Shown here piece by piece: positions 55,135 through 63,410 of a DNA stretch of 64,000 nucleotides. The stretch lies in NCBI GenBank assembly GCA_017656265.1, contig JACDOD010000009.1, positions 1-64,000 on the forward strand. The letters run 5' to 3'. The first letter of the stretch is position 1; each line of letters starts with the position of its first letter. The position numbers and the translations under genes are program-made. This DNA comes from Bacillaceae bacterium (lineage in GTDB: Bacteria > Bacillota > Bacilli > Bacillales > Alkalibacillaceae). The notes below the pieces were generated by a model. The model made no database searches, was not told the origin of the DNA, and saw only the letters and a program-made list of their open reading frames with translations.

Positions 55135-55566
55135 AAAATATCAACTATTCAGGAGTTTTTCATTTTTCAAGAGAGCTTATCGGAATATCGCCTTGTGCGA
55201 GTGGTTATCGATCTTCATGGAATTTATCACCTCTCACACGCTATATCAGCCTTAATGGGAATATTCGCGCCTCACTGGAAAAAGGTCAACATTCGTACGA
55301 AAAAATTGGCCTGAGCTGTAAAATGACAGCCTTCATGCACATATATCCCCCTTACCATAGGTATAACCCTTCTCCCTGCTGGTCCGAGAAATGATCCTTC
55401 CCTCCTTAAGTGCCCTGCTTCTGTATCAAAACCATTTACGAATGACAGTTCTTTTTTTTCAGTCTAAGGTCTGAAAAAAATCAAAACCAGGAGACGATTC
55501 TATTTCAGCAGTCATATCTTACAGTTTAATTAGCAGGCTACAAAGATATAGAAAGAAGGCGTCACC
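55135..55566 (+). other. Gene-free interval after nagB
   Basis: No supported reading frame. A TTTTTTTCAG / CTGAAAAAAA pairing near 55447-55480 could be a weak terminator. The remainder has no recognised element. Confidence 0.4.
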
Positions 55567-56820
55567 ATGAGATTTAGAGATTTTCACCGGAATATTAAGA
55601 TTCGAATACTCGAATCCTTTATTAGTGGATTTATTGGTAGTATGATTTTTCCATTTATGGCGATCTATTTATCCAGTCATTTTGGTACAAAAGTTACCGG
55701 GATGCTTCTGCTCGTCAATGTTTTTGTCGGGATTGCCATTAATTTTCTTGGAGGATATTTTTCCGATCAATATGGGCGGAAGAAAATTATGCTGTTGGCT
55801 GAAAGTTTGAGGTTTGTGGCGTTTTTTACAATGATGATCAGCAATTCGCCATGGTTTCAGTCAGCTCTAATTACGTTTTTGATGATGACGGTAAACAGTA
55901 TTTGCTGGGGGCTCGCAGGACCTGCCAACCAGGCGATGCTCATTGATGTGAGTACGCCGGAACAGAGGAAGCTGATGTACTCCATTACTTACTGGGCAAA
56001 CAATTTATCCATTGCTTTTGGGGGAATCATCGGAGCGTTCTTGTTCAAAGATTACCTGTTTGAATTATTTATGGCAATGACCCTTGTAACAGGATTGATT
56101 GTCTTTTTAATTATCTTTTTTATTGAAGAAAGCTATATTACTGATCACCAGGTGCTAAAACCGCTTGAGCATGTCGGGAGGATGCTTGGGAATTACCGTG
56201 AAGTTTTAAAAGACAGGCTGTTTGTCCTGTTTGTTTTTGCCGGAGTACTGGTTTTATCCATGGAATTTCAGCTGACGAATTATATCGGTATTCGCTTAAG
56301 TTCTGAAATGCCAGCTCAGTCCTTTTTGTTCTGGGAGATTGACGGTATTCAGATGCTGGGTTTTCTCCGCAGTGAAAATACGATTTTAGTTGCCTTGCTG
56401 ATGCTGTTTGTGGCCAGAATTACCGCTCGCTGGAATGATCGGGCTGTACTCGTTGCCAGCTGTTTTGCCTTTTCAGCTGGATATGGCGTTATTGCTTATT
56501 CCAATCATATTTGGCTGCTGGTGGTGATGATGGTGATTGCGACGATCGGCGAAGTGTTCAGAGTACCGGTGGAACAATCGTACATGGCCGCCATCCCGCC
56601 CGATAATAAAAGAAGTTCCTATATGGCTTTTAAGGGGTTAAAATTTAATTTGTCCATGCTGGTTGCTTCACTGACGGTAACCATCAGTGCTTTTCTTCCC
56701 ACCAGCATCATGGCAATTATAATTACTGCTGTCGGTCTGACCGGCACTTTGATTTATCTTTTCATCTCTCCGGAACTTGAGAAACGAAAAAGAAGTGCAG
56801 AGTTAAAACAGGCCAGCTAA
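55567..56820 (+). CDS. MFS transporter
   Basis: 417 residues with 12 predicted helices. The loop 2-3 motif is GGYFSDQYGRKKIMLLAE. The central loop and second half (YMAAIPPDNKRSSYMAFKGL) suggest the multidrug-exporter-like branch. The substrate is unknown. ATG follows AGAAGG. Monocistronic. Confidence 0.9.
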   Translation: MRFRDFHRNIKIRILESFISGFIGSMIFPFMAIYLSSHFGTKVTGMLLLVNVFVGIAINFLGGYFSDQYGRKKIMLLAESLRFVAFFTMMISNSPWFQSALITFLMMTVNSICWGLAGPANQAMLIDVSTPEQRKLMYSITYWANNLSIAFGGIIGAFLFKDYLFELFMAMTLVTGLIVFLIIFFIEESYITDHQVLKPLEHVGRMLGNYREVLKDRLFVLFVFAGVLVLSMEFQLTNYIGIRLSSEMPAQSFLFWEIDGIQMLGFLRSENTILVALLMLFVARITARWNDRAVLVASCFAFSAGYGVIAYSNHIWLLVVMMVIATIGEVFRVPVEQSYMAAIPPDNKRSSYMAFKGLKFNLSMLVASLTVTISAFLPTSIMAIIITAVGLTGTLIYLFISPELEKRKRSAELKQAS

Positions 56821-56964
56821 AAATGATTGGACAAGGAGAGCTTCTGGTTCGAGGGAGACTCCATTTTATGGGGAAAAGTCAACATAAAAATTGATCCAAA
56901 AAGAAACCATATTCCTGGATCATTCGTAATAATCGTATGATTTGTCTGATAAGGAGGATTTACC

Positions 56965-58299
56965 ATGAAACAAATTTTCTTGAAAATACTCTTTTCGGCT
57001 GCTGTCATGTTATCTGTCGTGGCATGCAGCAATCAATCCGACGACAATAAAGAAAAGAAAGATGAAGCTTTGTTGAAAAACGTTGAAGGAGAATATCAGG
57101 GGGTTATTAAGGTACCTAACCAGCCGTTAAATATTCTGGTATCCCTTAGCAACGAGGACCGCTGGGGAGGAACGATCAGTATTCCAGTACAGGGGATACA
57201 GGATTACCCTTTATCTAATGTAACCATCAATGAGACCAGCGTTTATTTTACGATGAATATTCAGGGGCAGGCCATCACGTTTGATGGCGAAAGAGAAGGG
57301 GAGTCCATAACGGGAACCTTTACACAGAATGGTCAGTCTTTCCCGTTTGAGTTAACCAGACAGCAGATGGTATCGAGTCCTGGGGAAACAGCAGAAGAGC
57401 AGGATGAATTTGTATCCGTTGAAACGGATTTTGGTACGCTGTATGGCGAACTGGAACTTCCCGAAGGAGAGGGACCCTACCCTGTGGTTCTGATTATTCC
57501 TGGTTCTGGACCAACAGACAGGAATGGAAATTCGTCGGTTCTGCCGGGAAAAAATGATAGTTTGAAACTCCTGGCTGAGGAACTTGCGTCACATGGAATT
57601 GCCAGCGTACGCTATGACAAACGGGGGGCTGGAAAGAATCAGGAAGCGGCCATTCCTGAAGCGGATACAAGATTTGATTATTTTATCGACGATGCGATCG
57701 CATGGATTCAGCTGCTAAAATCTGATGATCGTTTTGGAAAAGTTGGTGTCATTGGGCATAGTCAGGGTTCACTGGTCGGTATGTCAGCTGCCGCACAGGA
57801 AGGGGCAGATGTCATGATCTCCATAGCCGGTGCGGGACAAACCATTGATAAAGTTCTGAAAGATCAGCTGAAAGAAGGACTTACGGAAACACAGCTTGAA
57901 GAATTTGAAACGGTCTTTGCCAGGCTGAAACAGGGGGAGACAGTTGAGGATGTTAGCCAGGAGTTATATGCTGTTTTCCGTCCATCAATACAGCCGTTTT
58001 TGTCCTCCTGGGTACAGTATGATCCCACTGAAGAAATACAGAAATTAGATATGCCCGTTTTATTGATTAATGGAACTAGTGATATTCAAGTGTCCGAAGA
58101 GGAGGCCAGAATCCTACAGGAAGCAAAGCCGGATGCTGAGCTTTTGATTATTGACGGGATGAATCATGTACTAAAGGAAGTACCGGAGGGTCAGGAACAA
58201 AATATGGAGAGTTACTATAAGCCCGAACTCCCACTGGCAGATGGGCTGATTAATGGAATTATGAATTTTCTTCAAGAAGCAGGATTTACAGAAAAATAA
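56965..58299 (+). CDS. Alpha/beta-hydrolase lipoprotein
   Basis: 444 residues. A signal peptide with a lipobox-like VVAC is followed by an N-terminal beta-rich domain (about 40-130, GEYQGVIKVP and a barrel-like pattern). An alpha/beta hydrolase domain of peptidase-S9-like type follows. Its nucleophile is in IGHSQGSLVG, the oxyanion region in PGSGPTDRNGN and the histidine in DGMNHVLK. It is anchored outside the membrane. The substrate is unknown. ATG follows AAGGAGG. Confidence 0.88.
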   Translation: MKQIFLKILFSAAVMLSVVACSNQSDDNKEKKDEALLKNVEGEYQGVIKVPNQPLNILVSLSNEDRWGGTISIPVQGIQDYPLSNVTINETSVYFTMNIQGQAITFDGEREGESITGTFTQNGQSFPFELTRQQMVSSPGETAEEQDEFVSVETDFGTLYGELELPEGEGPYPVVLIIPGSGPTDRNGNSSVLPGKNDSLKLLAEELASHGIASVRYDKRGAGKNQEAAIPEADTRFDYFIDDAIAWIQLLKSDDRFGKVGVIGHSQGSLVGMSAAAQEGADVMISIAGAGQTIDKVLKDQLKEGLTETQLEEFETVFARLKQGETVEDVSQELYAVFRPSIQPFLSSWVQYDPTEEIQKLDMPVLLINGTSDIQVSEEEARILQEAKPDAELLIIDGMNHVLKEVPEGQEQNMESYYKPELPLADGLINGIMNFLQEAGFTEK

Positions 58300-58390
58300 A
58301 AATAAGCAGGTTATCCAGCCCCTTTATCCAGTATAATAAATAGGTGTACAAACCAACAGTTGAAAGATTGAAGAAAAGGAGTTGGAAGTC

Positions 58391-58771
58391 ATGCGTGAAA
58401 GAATACAGACTGAAAAAGCACCGGCAGCCATTGGACCGTATTCTCAGGCTATCAAAACAAAAGATTTGATATTTGTTTCTGGTCAGATACCTTTAGATCC
58501 TGAAACTGGTGAAATCCCAGAACATTTCAATGATCAGGTTGATCTGATTATTAACAATCTGAAAGCTATTCTGGAAGCGGCAGGTTCTTCTCTGGAACAG
58601 GTGGTAAAAACTACGGTTTTTCTGAAAGATATGAACCGGTTCCAGGAGTTTAATGAGGTGTATGCAAAGCATTTTGGAGAAACGATGCCGGCCCGTGCAG
58701 CTGTAGAAGTTTCCAGGCTCCCTAAGGATGTTGAAGTAGAAATCGAAGCTGTTGCACAGGTCAAATCATAA
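58391..58771 (+). CDS. ridA: RidA-family enamine/imine deaminase
   Basis: 126 residues. [28 protein letters not shown] and the C-terminal arginine motif [21 protein letters not shown]-type residues define RidA. It hydrolyses reactive enamines such as 2-aminoacrylate. ATG 58391 after AAAGGAG is preferred to the in-frame TTG 58382. A terminator follows. Confidence 0.93.
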   Translation: MRERIQTEKAPAAIGPYSQAIKTKDLIFVSGQIPLDPETGEIPEHFNDQVDLIINNLKAILEAAGSSLEQVVKTTVFLKDMNRFQEFNEVYAKHFGETMPARAAVEVSRLPKDVEVEIEAVAQVKS

Positions 58772-58807
58772 AATAGAGACTGAGCCAAAACTCCAATCAA
58801 TAATGAA

Positions 58808-58855
58808 ATATCCGAACTACATTCAATCGTTACATGAATGAGTTCGGATTTTTTT
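58808..58855 (+). terminator. Intrinsic terminator after ridA
   Basis: ATCCGAACT-CATTCA pairs with TGAATG-AGTTCGGAT and is followed by T7. Confidence 0.9.
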
Positions 58856-58957
58856 GACTCCTCTAAAAAAATTTATATAGTGCCTAACATACACTATTCA
58901 AGGTTATTATATCCTATTTAAAAGCGGAAGGATGATGAAAACCATCATTCTGAGAAG

Positions 58958-59150
58958 GAGAATTCTACAACTGCGCAGCGTTTTCTTACAACTGGGATGG
59001 AGAATTCTACAACTGTGGATCGGAATCTTACAACTGTGAGGTTGAATTCTACAACTGTGGAGTGGAATCTTACAACTGCGAGGATGAATTCTACAACTGC
59101 GGAGTGGAATCTTACAACTGTGAGGGAGAATCTTACAACTGCGTAGCTTT
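58958..59150. repeat. Third 21-bp tandem array (9 units)
   Basis: ACAAC cores recur at 58967, 58988, 59009 and so on to 59135, always 21 bp apart. Units alternate between GAATTCTACAACTG and AATCTTACAACTG. This is the reverse complement of the 14.9-15.3 kb array units. A short open frame over it is a by-product. Confidence 0.9.
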
Positions 59151-59205
59151 TGACTCTGAAAGATAAAAAGTATAACATCTGAGTCTATTACAATTGAAAG
59201 AAGGG

Positions 59206-59560
59206 TTGTCTAGCTGCAGCGCCCACCCCCTCGAGCGGCTTCGGTCCCCCTGCGGCTCAGGCAGCCTCCTCGGTGGCCCTCCAGCCGTTTTCGGGGCTAA
59301 GCGGGGCGCTTCCGGTTTTCTTTATTGTCTAGCTTCAGCGCCCAGCCCCTCGAGCGGCTTCGGCCCCCCTGCGGCGGCGACAGCCTCCTCGGTGGTCCTC
59401 CAGCCGTTTTCGGGGCTAAGCGGGGCGCTTCCGCTTTTCTTTATTGTCTAGCTTCAGCGCCCACCCCCTCGAGCGGCTTCGGCCCCCCTGCGGCGGCGAC
59501 AGCCTCCTCGGTGGTCCTCCAGCCGTTTTCGGGGCTAAACGGGGCGCTTCCGCTTTTCTT
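59206..59560. repeat. Three tandem 119-bp GC-rich repeats
   Basis: Copies begin TTGTCTAGCTNCAGCGCCCA at 59206, 59325 and 59444, exactly 119 bp apart. Each holds CTCGAGCGGCTTCGG and GGGGCTAAGCGGGGCGCTTCCG. They resemble an intergenic element common in Bacillaceae genomes. Overlapping open frames are not supported as genes. Confidence 0.88.
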
Positions 59561-59564
59561 GTCA

Positions 59565-59738
59565 ACATGCTTGGCTTTCCGCGGGCACGGCCTAAGGCTT
59601 CCTCAGGCAACTCATTCTTCTGTCTCTAGGGATTTTCGGCTCGTGCTGTTCCCGCGACGGACAGGACGTGCTAGTGTCGACGTTGGCCACAGGACGTGCC
59701 GGTTGTAGTCGACCAGGAGTCTCGCATGTTGACGGCGT
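59565..59738. repeat. Mosaic GC-rich intergenic repeat
   Basis: GCTTTCCGCGGGCACGGCC, TTTTCGGCTCGTGCTGTTCC and CAGGAGTCTCGCA are pieces I recognise from a second dispersed Bacillaceae repeat. It is interrupted by a GACAGGACGTGC / CACAGGACGTGC direct duplication. Noncoding. Confidence 0.6.
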
Positions 59739-59822
59739 AAATAATTTTTTAGCCAGTTTGTTCATCCTAATGACCCTCGTGTTTTTTATCCCAGCCTCTG
59801 ATTTATTTCTGCGGTCATTGAA

Positions 59823-60881
59823 TTAATGGGAATACTTTTCCCTCAGTTTCAACGCCTTTTCCATCAGCTCTTCCCCGATGATCGGCTTGAACTTAATGTA
59901 GATCGGTTCAAGCTTTTCTTTCCATTCTTCCTCCTGCTCCTGTGTTAGGAAGTAAATTTCTGTTTGTTCCGTCCGCTTTAGGGCCCGTATATGCATGTCA
60001 TTTATTTCGATAGCATGGCGCCTGTTCCAGTCAGTTGCCTCGGCCAGCGCCTGGCTGACCTGGCCTTTGATATCATCAGGGAGATCATCCCAGAAGTCCC
60101 GGTTGACTAAAACGGCATAGCCAAGGTATCCATGGTTGCTGAAAGTTAAATAAGGCTGATGTTTATATAATTTTTTGGTATAAATGTTGGAAATTGTGTT
60201 TTCCTGCCCATCAATAAAATCCACTTCCAGATTACGGTAAATTTTGTTGAAAGGTATGACACTGGTGCTCGCCCCCATCAAGTGGAATTGTTCTTTAATC
60301 ACGTCACTGGGCATCGTACGGAAATGGGTTCGTTCAAAATCCTCTGGTTCAATAATCGGATATTTGCGGTTTGTGATTTGTTTAAACCCGTTATACCAGA
60401 AGATGAGTGGTTTGACGTTATCATGCTTGAAATCTTCGATTAACGTTTTTCCGATTTCCCCTTCATATGCTTCCTGAACAGCCTGGTGATCAGGAAACAT
60501 AAATGGCATGTCTAATAGCTGCCACCGTGGATAGCGGGAGGTTAATTTGGATGTGGCAGGTGCAATCATTTCCACATTTCCGTTCTGTATCGCTTCCCAT
60601 TCGTTGTTATCATTATATAAAACACCATTGGGAAAAACTTCGACTTTTACTTTTCCGTCTGTTTTTTCATAGACAAGCTCAGCAAATTTCCTTGCTGCGG
60701 CTCCCTTTGGGGATGTTTCTGCAACTACGTGACTAAACCGGATCACAATTTGATTGTCAAGCATCTCCTGTTCATCATCATAATCAAGCGAATGTTTAGA
60801 CTCATTTGTATCAAATCCGATAAAAATAGCGGACAAAAAACCAGCCACAATGATGGAACTGATCGCTAAAAATGTACGCAC
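59823..60881 (-). CDS. DctP-type TRAP solute-binding protein, DctB-like co-sensor candidate
   Basis: 352 residues. An N-terminal hydrophobic segment without a lipobox cysteine is followed by a DctP domain. That domain carries IRFSHVVAETSPKGAAARKF, VEVFPNGVLYNDNNEWEAIQ and a carboxylate-arginine region THFRTMPSD. GTG start after GGGAGGTG. No TRAP permease adjoins it. It is divergent from a DctS/DctR-like pair, as DctB neighbours DctSR in Bacillus, where the binding protein feeds the sensor. A co-sensing role is inferred. Confidence 0.88.
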   Translation of the reverse strand: MRTFLAISSIIVAGFLSAIFIGFDTNESKHSLDYDDEQEMLDNQIVIRFSHVVAETSPKGAAARKFAELVYEKTDGKVKVEVFPNGVLYNDNNEWEAIQNGNVEMIAPATSKLTSRYPRWQLLDMPFMFPDHQAVQEAYEGEIGKTLIEDFKHDNVKPLIFWYNGFKQITNRKYPIIEPEDFERTHFRTMPSDVIKEQFHLMGASTSVIPFNKIYRNLEVDFIDGQENTISNIYTKKLYKHQPYLTFSNHGYLGYAVLVNRDFWDDLPDDIKGQVSQALAEATDWNRRHAIEINDMHIRALKRTEQTEIYFLTQEQEEEWKEKLEPIYIKFKPIIGEELMEKALKLREKYSH

Positions 60882-60966
60882 CTGTGCACCTCCCCGAAAA
60901 GAAATGTTTACAACAGTTTATCATAACTTGATATAATGTTGTAAAAATTGTGAAAGGTCGATACCC

Positions 60967-62586
60967 ATGTCTCTTAAGCGAATGCCGATCAAACTGAAAA
61001 TTATGATTTTATCATTTGGGGTCGTCTTGTTCTCCCTGATGATTGGCGGAATTATCCTGATAGGAAACATTTATCAGGACAGGGAGCGGGAACTGGGCGA
61101 ACGGGGATTAATGATCGGGAGAATGGTAGCCAATCTTCCCGAAGTAAAGGAATACATCACTGAGACAGAGGGGTGGAAAAAGTTAAACCCGATGATTGAT
61201 CAGATCCGAACCATTAATCGGGCGGATTATATTGTCGTTTTGAATATGAACCGGATCCGTTATTCCCACCCAATTGATCAAAAACTGGGGACTATTTCAT
61301 CGGGGAGAGACGAAGGGGCGGCATTTGCGGAGCACAGTTACATTTCAAAGGCGAGGGGAGAAATTGGACTTGCTGTTCGTTCCTTTGTTCCGATTATGAA
61401 TGAACAGCATGAACAGATTGGGGTTGTCATTGTTGGTAATGTGATGCCTACCTTGTTCGAGATTTTAGGAAACATCCGCAATGAAATTCTGTTAACCCTG
61501 CTGCTGACCAGCCTGTTTGGGGTCATTGGTTCCTGGCTGCTGGCCAGGCATTTAAAAGATCAGACTTTTCAGCTGGAACCCCATGAAATCGCCCGTATTT
61601 TAAAGGAGCGGACGGCGATTTTTCAGGCCATGAATGAAGGGGTCATTGCAGTTGACCGCAATGGAATGATTGTGGTCTTTAATGAAAAAGCGAAAAAGAT
61701 TTTTGGAATTAACTACGATTTAATCGGTAAGTATGCAGAGGACCTGAATGACCATCCGGGCTTGCGTCAATTTTTGCTTGATCAGTCTGAATTTGATAAT
61801 GAAATTGTTCTCGTAGGAGATAAACATATCCTGACAAACCGGGTGCCGATCCATGTGGGTCAGGAAAAGGTCGGGAATTTGACTATCTTTTTAGACCGGA
61901 CCGATATGACGAAAATGGCTGAAGAATTATCCGGCGTTAAAGCGTTTGTGGATGCTCTCCGGGTACAGAACCATGAACATATGAACAAACTGCATACGAT
62001 TGCCGGTCTCATTCAGCTTGATCAGAAAGAGAAAGCGCTGGACTATGTGTTTGAAGTGACAGAAGGACAAAAAAAGCTATCGAAATTTTTAACGAAAAAT
62101 ATCAAGGATTACAGCATTGCAGGACTGTTAATCAGCAAGGTGCAAAGGGGAAATGAACTGGGAATACAGGTTCAAATTGATGAGCACACCAGTCTGAAAA
62201 AGTACCCTCAGCATATGGACGGCAATGATTTTGTCATTATTCTCGGGAACTTAATAGAAAATGCTTTTGATGCCCTGCAAGGCGATCAAAAACAGGAAAA
62301 GATGGTCTATGTTTCTATTCAGGAGTATCCGGACTTTATTGACATAAGTGTGGAGGATAATGGCAGGGGCATGAGCAAAGAGATGGTAAACCATATTTTC
62401 GAAAAGGGCTATACGACCAAGAAAAAACAGGGTTCGGGGATAGGGCTGTATTTAGTCCAAAAAATGGTGGAAAAGGCAAGGGGACAGATTGAGGTGATTT
62501 CACATCCAGGAGAAGGGACAAGCTTTCATCTGAAGATTCCGATGGAAATGGGGGAGAACATCCATGGTCAAAAAAAATCAAATTGA
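60967..62586 (+). CDS. DctS/CitA-type sensor histidine kinase
   Basis: 539 residues with the same plan as the kinase at 12.2 kb. TM1 (about 10-33), periplasmic-type sensor (RIRYSHP), TM2 (about 173-193), PAS (about 215-310), phosphoacceptor H336 (QNHEHMNKLH), HATPase (DNGRGM). The paralogues share the phosphoacceptor position. It probably senses C4-dicarboxylates together with the divergent binding protein. ATG follows GAAAGG. It overlaps the regulator gene by 23 bp. Confidence 0.92.
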   Translation: MSLKRMPIKLKIMILSFGVVLFSLMIGGIILIGNIYQDRERELGERGLMIGRMVANLPEVKEYITETEGWKKLNPMIDQIRTINRADYIVVLNMNRIRYSHPIDQKLGTISSGRDEGAAFAEHSYISKARGEIGLAVRSFVPIMNEQHEQIGVVIVGNVMPTLFEILGNIRNEILLTLLLTSLFGVIGSWLLARHLKDQTFQLEPHEIARILKERTAIFQAMNEGVIAVDRNGMIVVFNEKAKKIFGINYDLIGKYAEDLNDHPGLRQFLLDQSEFDNEIVLVGDKHILTNRVPIHVGQEKVGNLTIFLDRTDMTKMAEELSGVKAFVDALRVQNHEHMNKLHTIAGLIQLDQKEKALDYVFEVTEGQKKLSKFLTKNIKDYSIAGLLISKVQRGNELGIQVQIDEHTSLKKYPQHMDGNDFVIILGNLIENAFDALQGDQKQEKMVYVSIQEYPDFIDISVEDNGRGMSKEMVNHIFEKGYTTKKKQGSGIGLYLVQKMVEKARGQIEVISHPGEGTSFHLKIPMEMGENIHGQKKSN

Positions 62587-63286
62587 TGTGGTACTGATTG
62601 AAGATGATCCAATGGTACAGGAAGTAAACCGGCAATTTATTGAAAAGGTGCAGGGGTTTCGTGTAGCAGGAGTGGCCGGGAATGGGAAGGATGGAATTGA
62701 GAAGGTAAAACAAACCAAGCCTGATTTAGTGCTTCTGGATATTTTTATGCCTGAAAAAGATGGAATGGAGACACTGCAAATGCTAAGGCATCTGGAACTT
62801 GACCTGGATGTCATTGTGATTACAGCAGCCAATGACCGGTCAACCATTCGCCGGATGTTTCAGTACGGTGCCATTGATTATATCATTAAACCTTTTAAAT
62901 TTGAGCGGCTTCAGCGGGCATTGAATCATTACAGGATGTATGCCTGGAATCTGTCAGGGGAGGGAGAACTCAGTCAGGAACAGCTGGATCAGTGGATTTC
63001 TTCTCAAAATGAGGCCAGGGTTATTCAATCATCTATGAACTTCTTCGATGCTGATGAGCTGCCCAAGGGCTTGAACGAACAAACATTAAAACAGATCCTG
63101 CTGTTTCTTTCTGAGCAGACCGATTCGGTTTCGGCCGAAGAAACGGCTGACGGAATTGGAATTGCCAGAGTTACCGCAAGACGGTATCTGGACTTCCTGC
63201 AAAAGGCTGGCAAGGTGAAATTGGATATAAAATATGGAGGTGTCGGCAGGCCCCTCAATCGATATATGTTAATCGATCAAAACTAG
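62564..63286 (+). CDS. DctR/CitB-type response regulator
   Basis: 240 residues. Receiver domain with D14/D15-like acidic pair (VLIEDDP), phosphoacceptor D59 (LVLLDIFMPEKDG) and YIIKPFKFERL. C-terminal helix-turn-helix ADGIGIARVTARRYLDFL. Translational overlap with the kinase. Likely target: the TAXI transporter immediately downstream. Confidence 0.93.
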   Translation: MVKKNQIDVVLIEDDPMVQEVNRQFIEKVQGFRVAGVAGNGKDGIEKVKQTKPDLVLLDIFMPEKDGMETLQMLRHLELDLDVIVITAANDRSTIRRMFQYGAIDYIIKPFKFERLQRALNHYRMYAWNLSGEGELSQEQLDQWISSQNEARVIQSSMNFFDADELPKGLNEQTLKQILLFLSEQTDSVSAEETADGIGIARVTARRYLDFLQKAGKVKLDIKYGGVGRPLNRYMLIDQN

Positions 63287-63370
63287 AGGCTGTAATCGGC
63301 ACCATCCAACATGCACGAAGACCAAAATGACCAAAATGCCCAATATGTTCTAAATATTCAAAAAATGATT

Positions 63371-63384
63371 TGAAAGCGTTATCA
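63371..63384 (+). promoter_or_regulatory. CcpA cre box before the TAXI gene
   Basis: TGAAAGCGTTATCA matches the cre consensus completely and lies 27 bp before the start codon, overlapping the expected promoter. Confidence 0.75.
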
Positions 63385-63410
63385 TAGACAAAAAACAAGG
63401 GGGTAATACA

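Noticed and set aside
58945-59178. Valine-rich repeat protein over the third array
   Set aside because: Same reason: noncoding 21-bp repeat.
59194-59708. Repeated serine/proline/alanine-rich proteins in the 119-bp repeats
   Set aside because: The same frame recurs in each tandem copy without start signals; DNA repeat, not genes.
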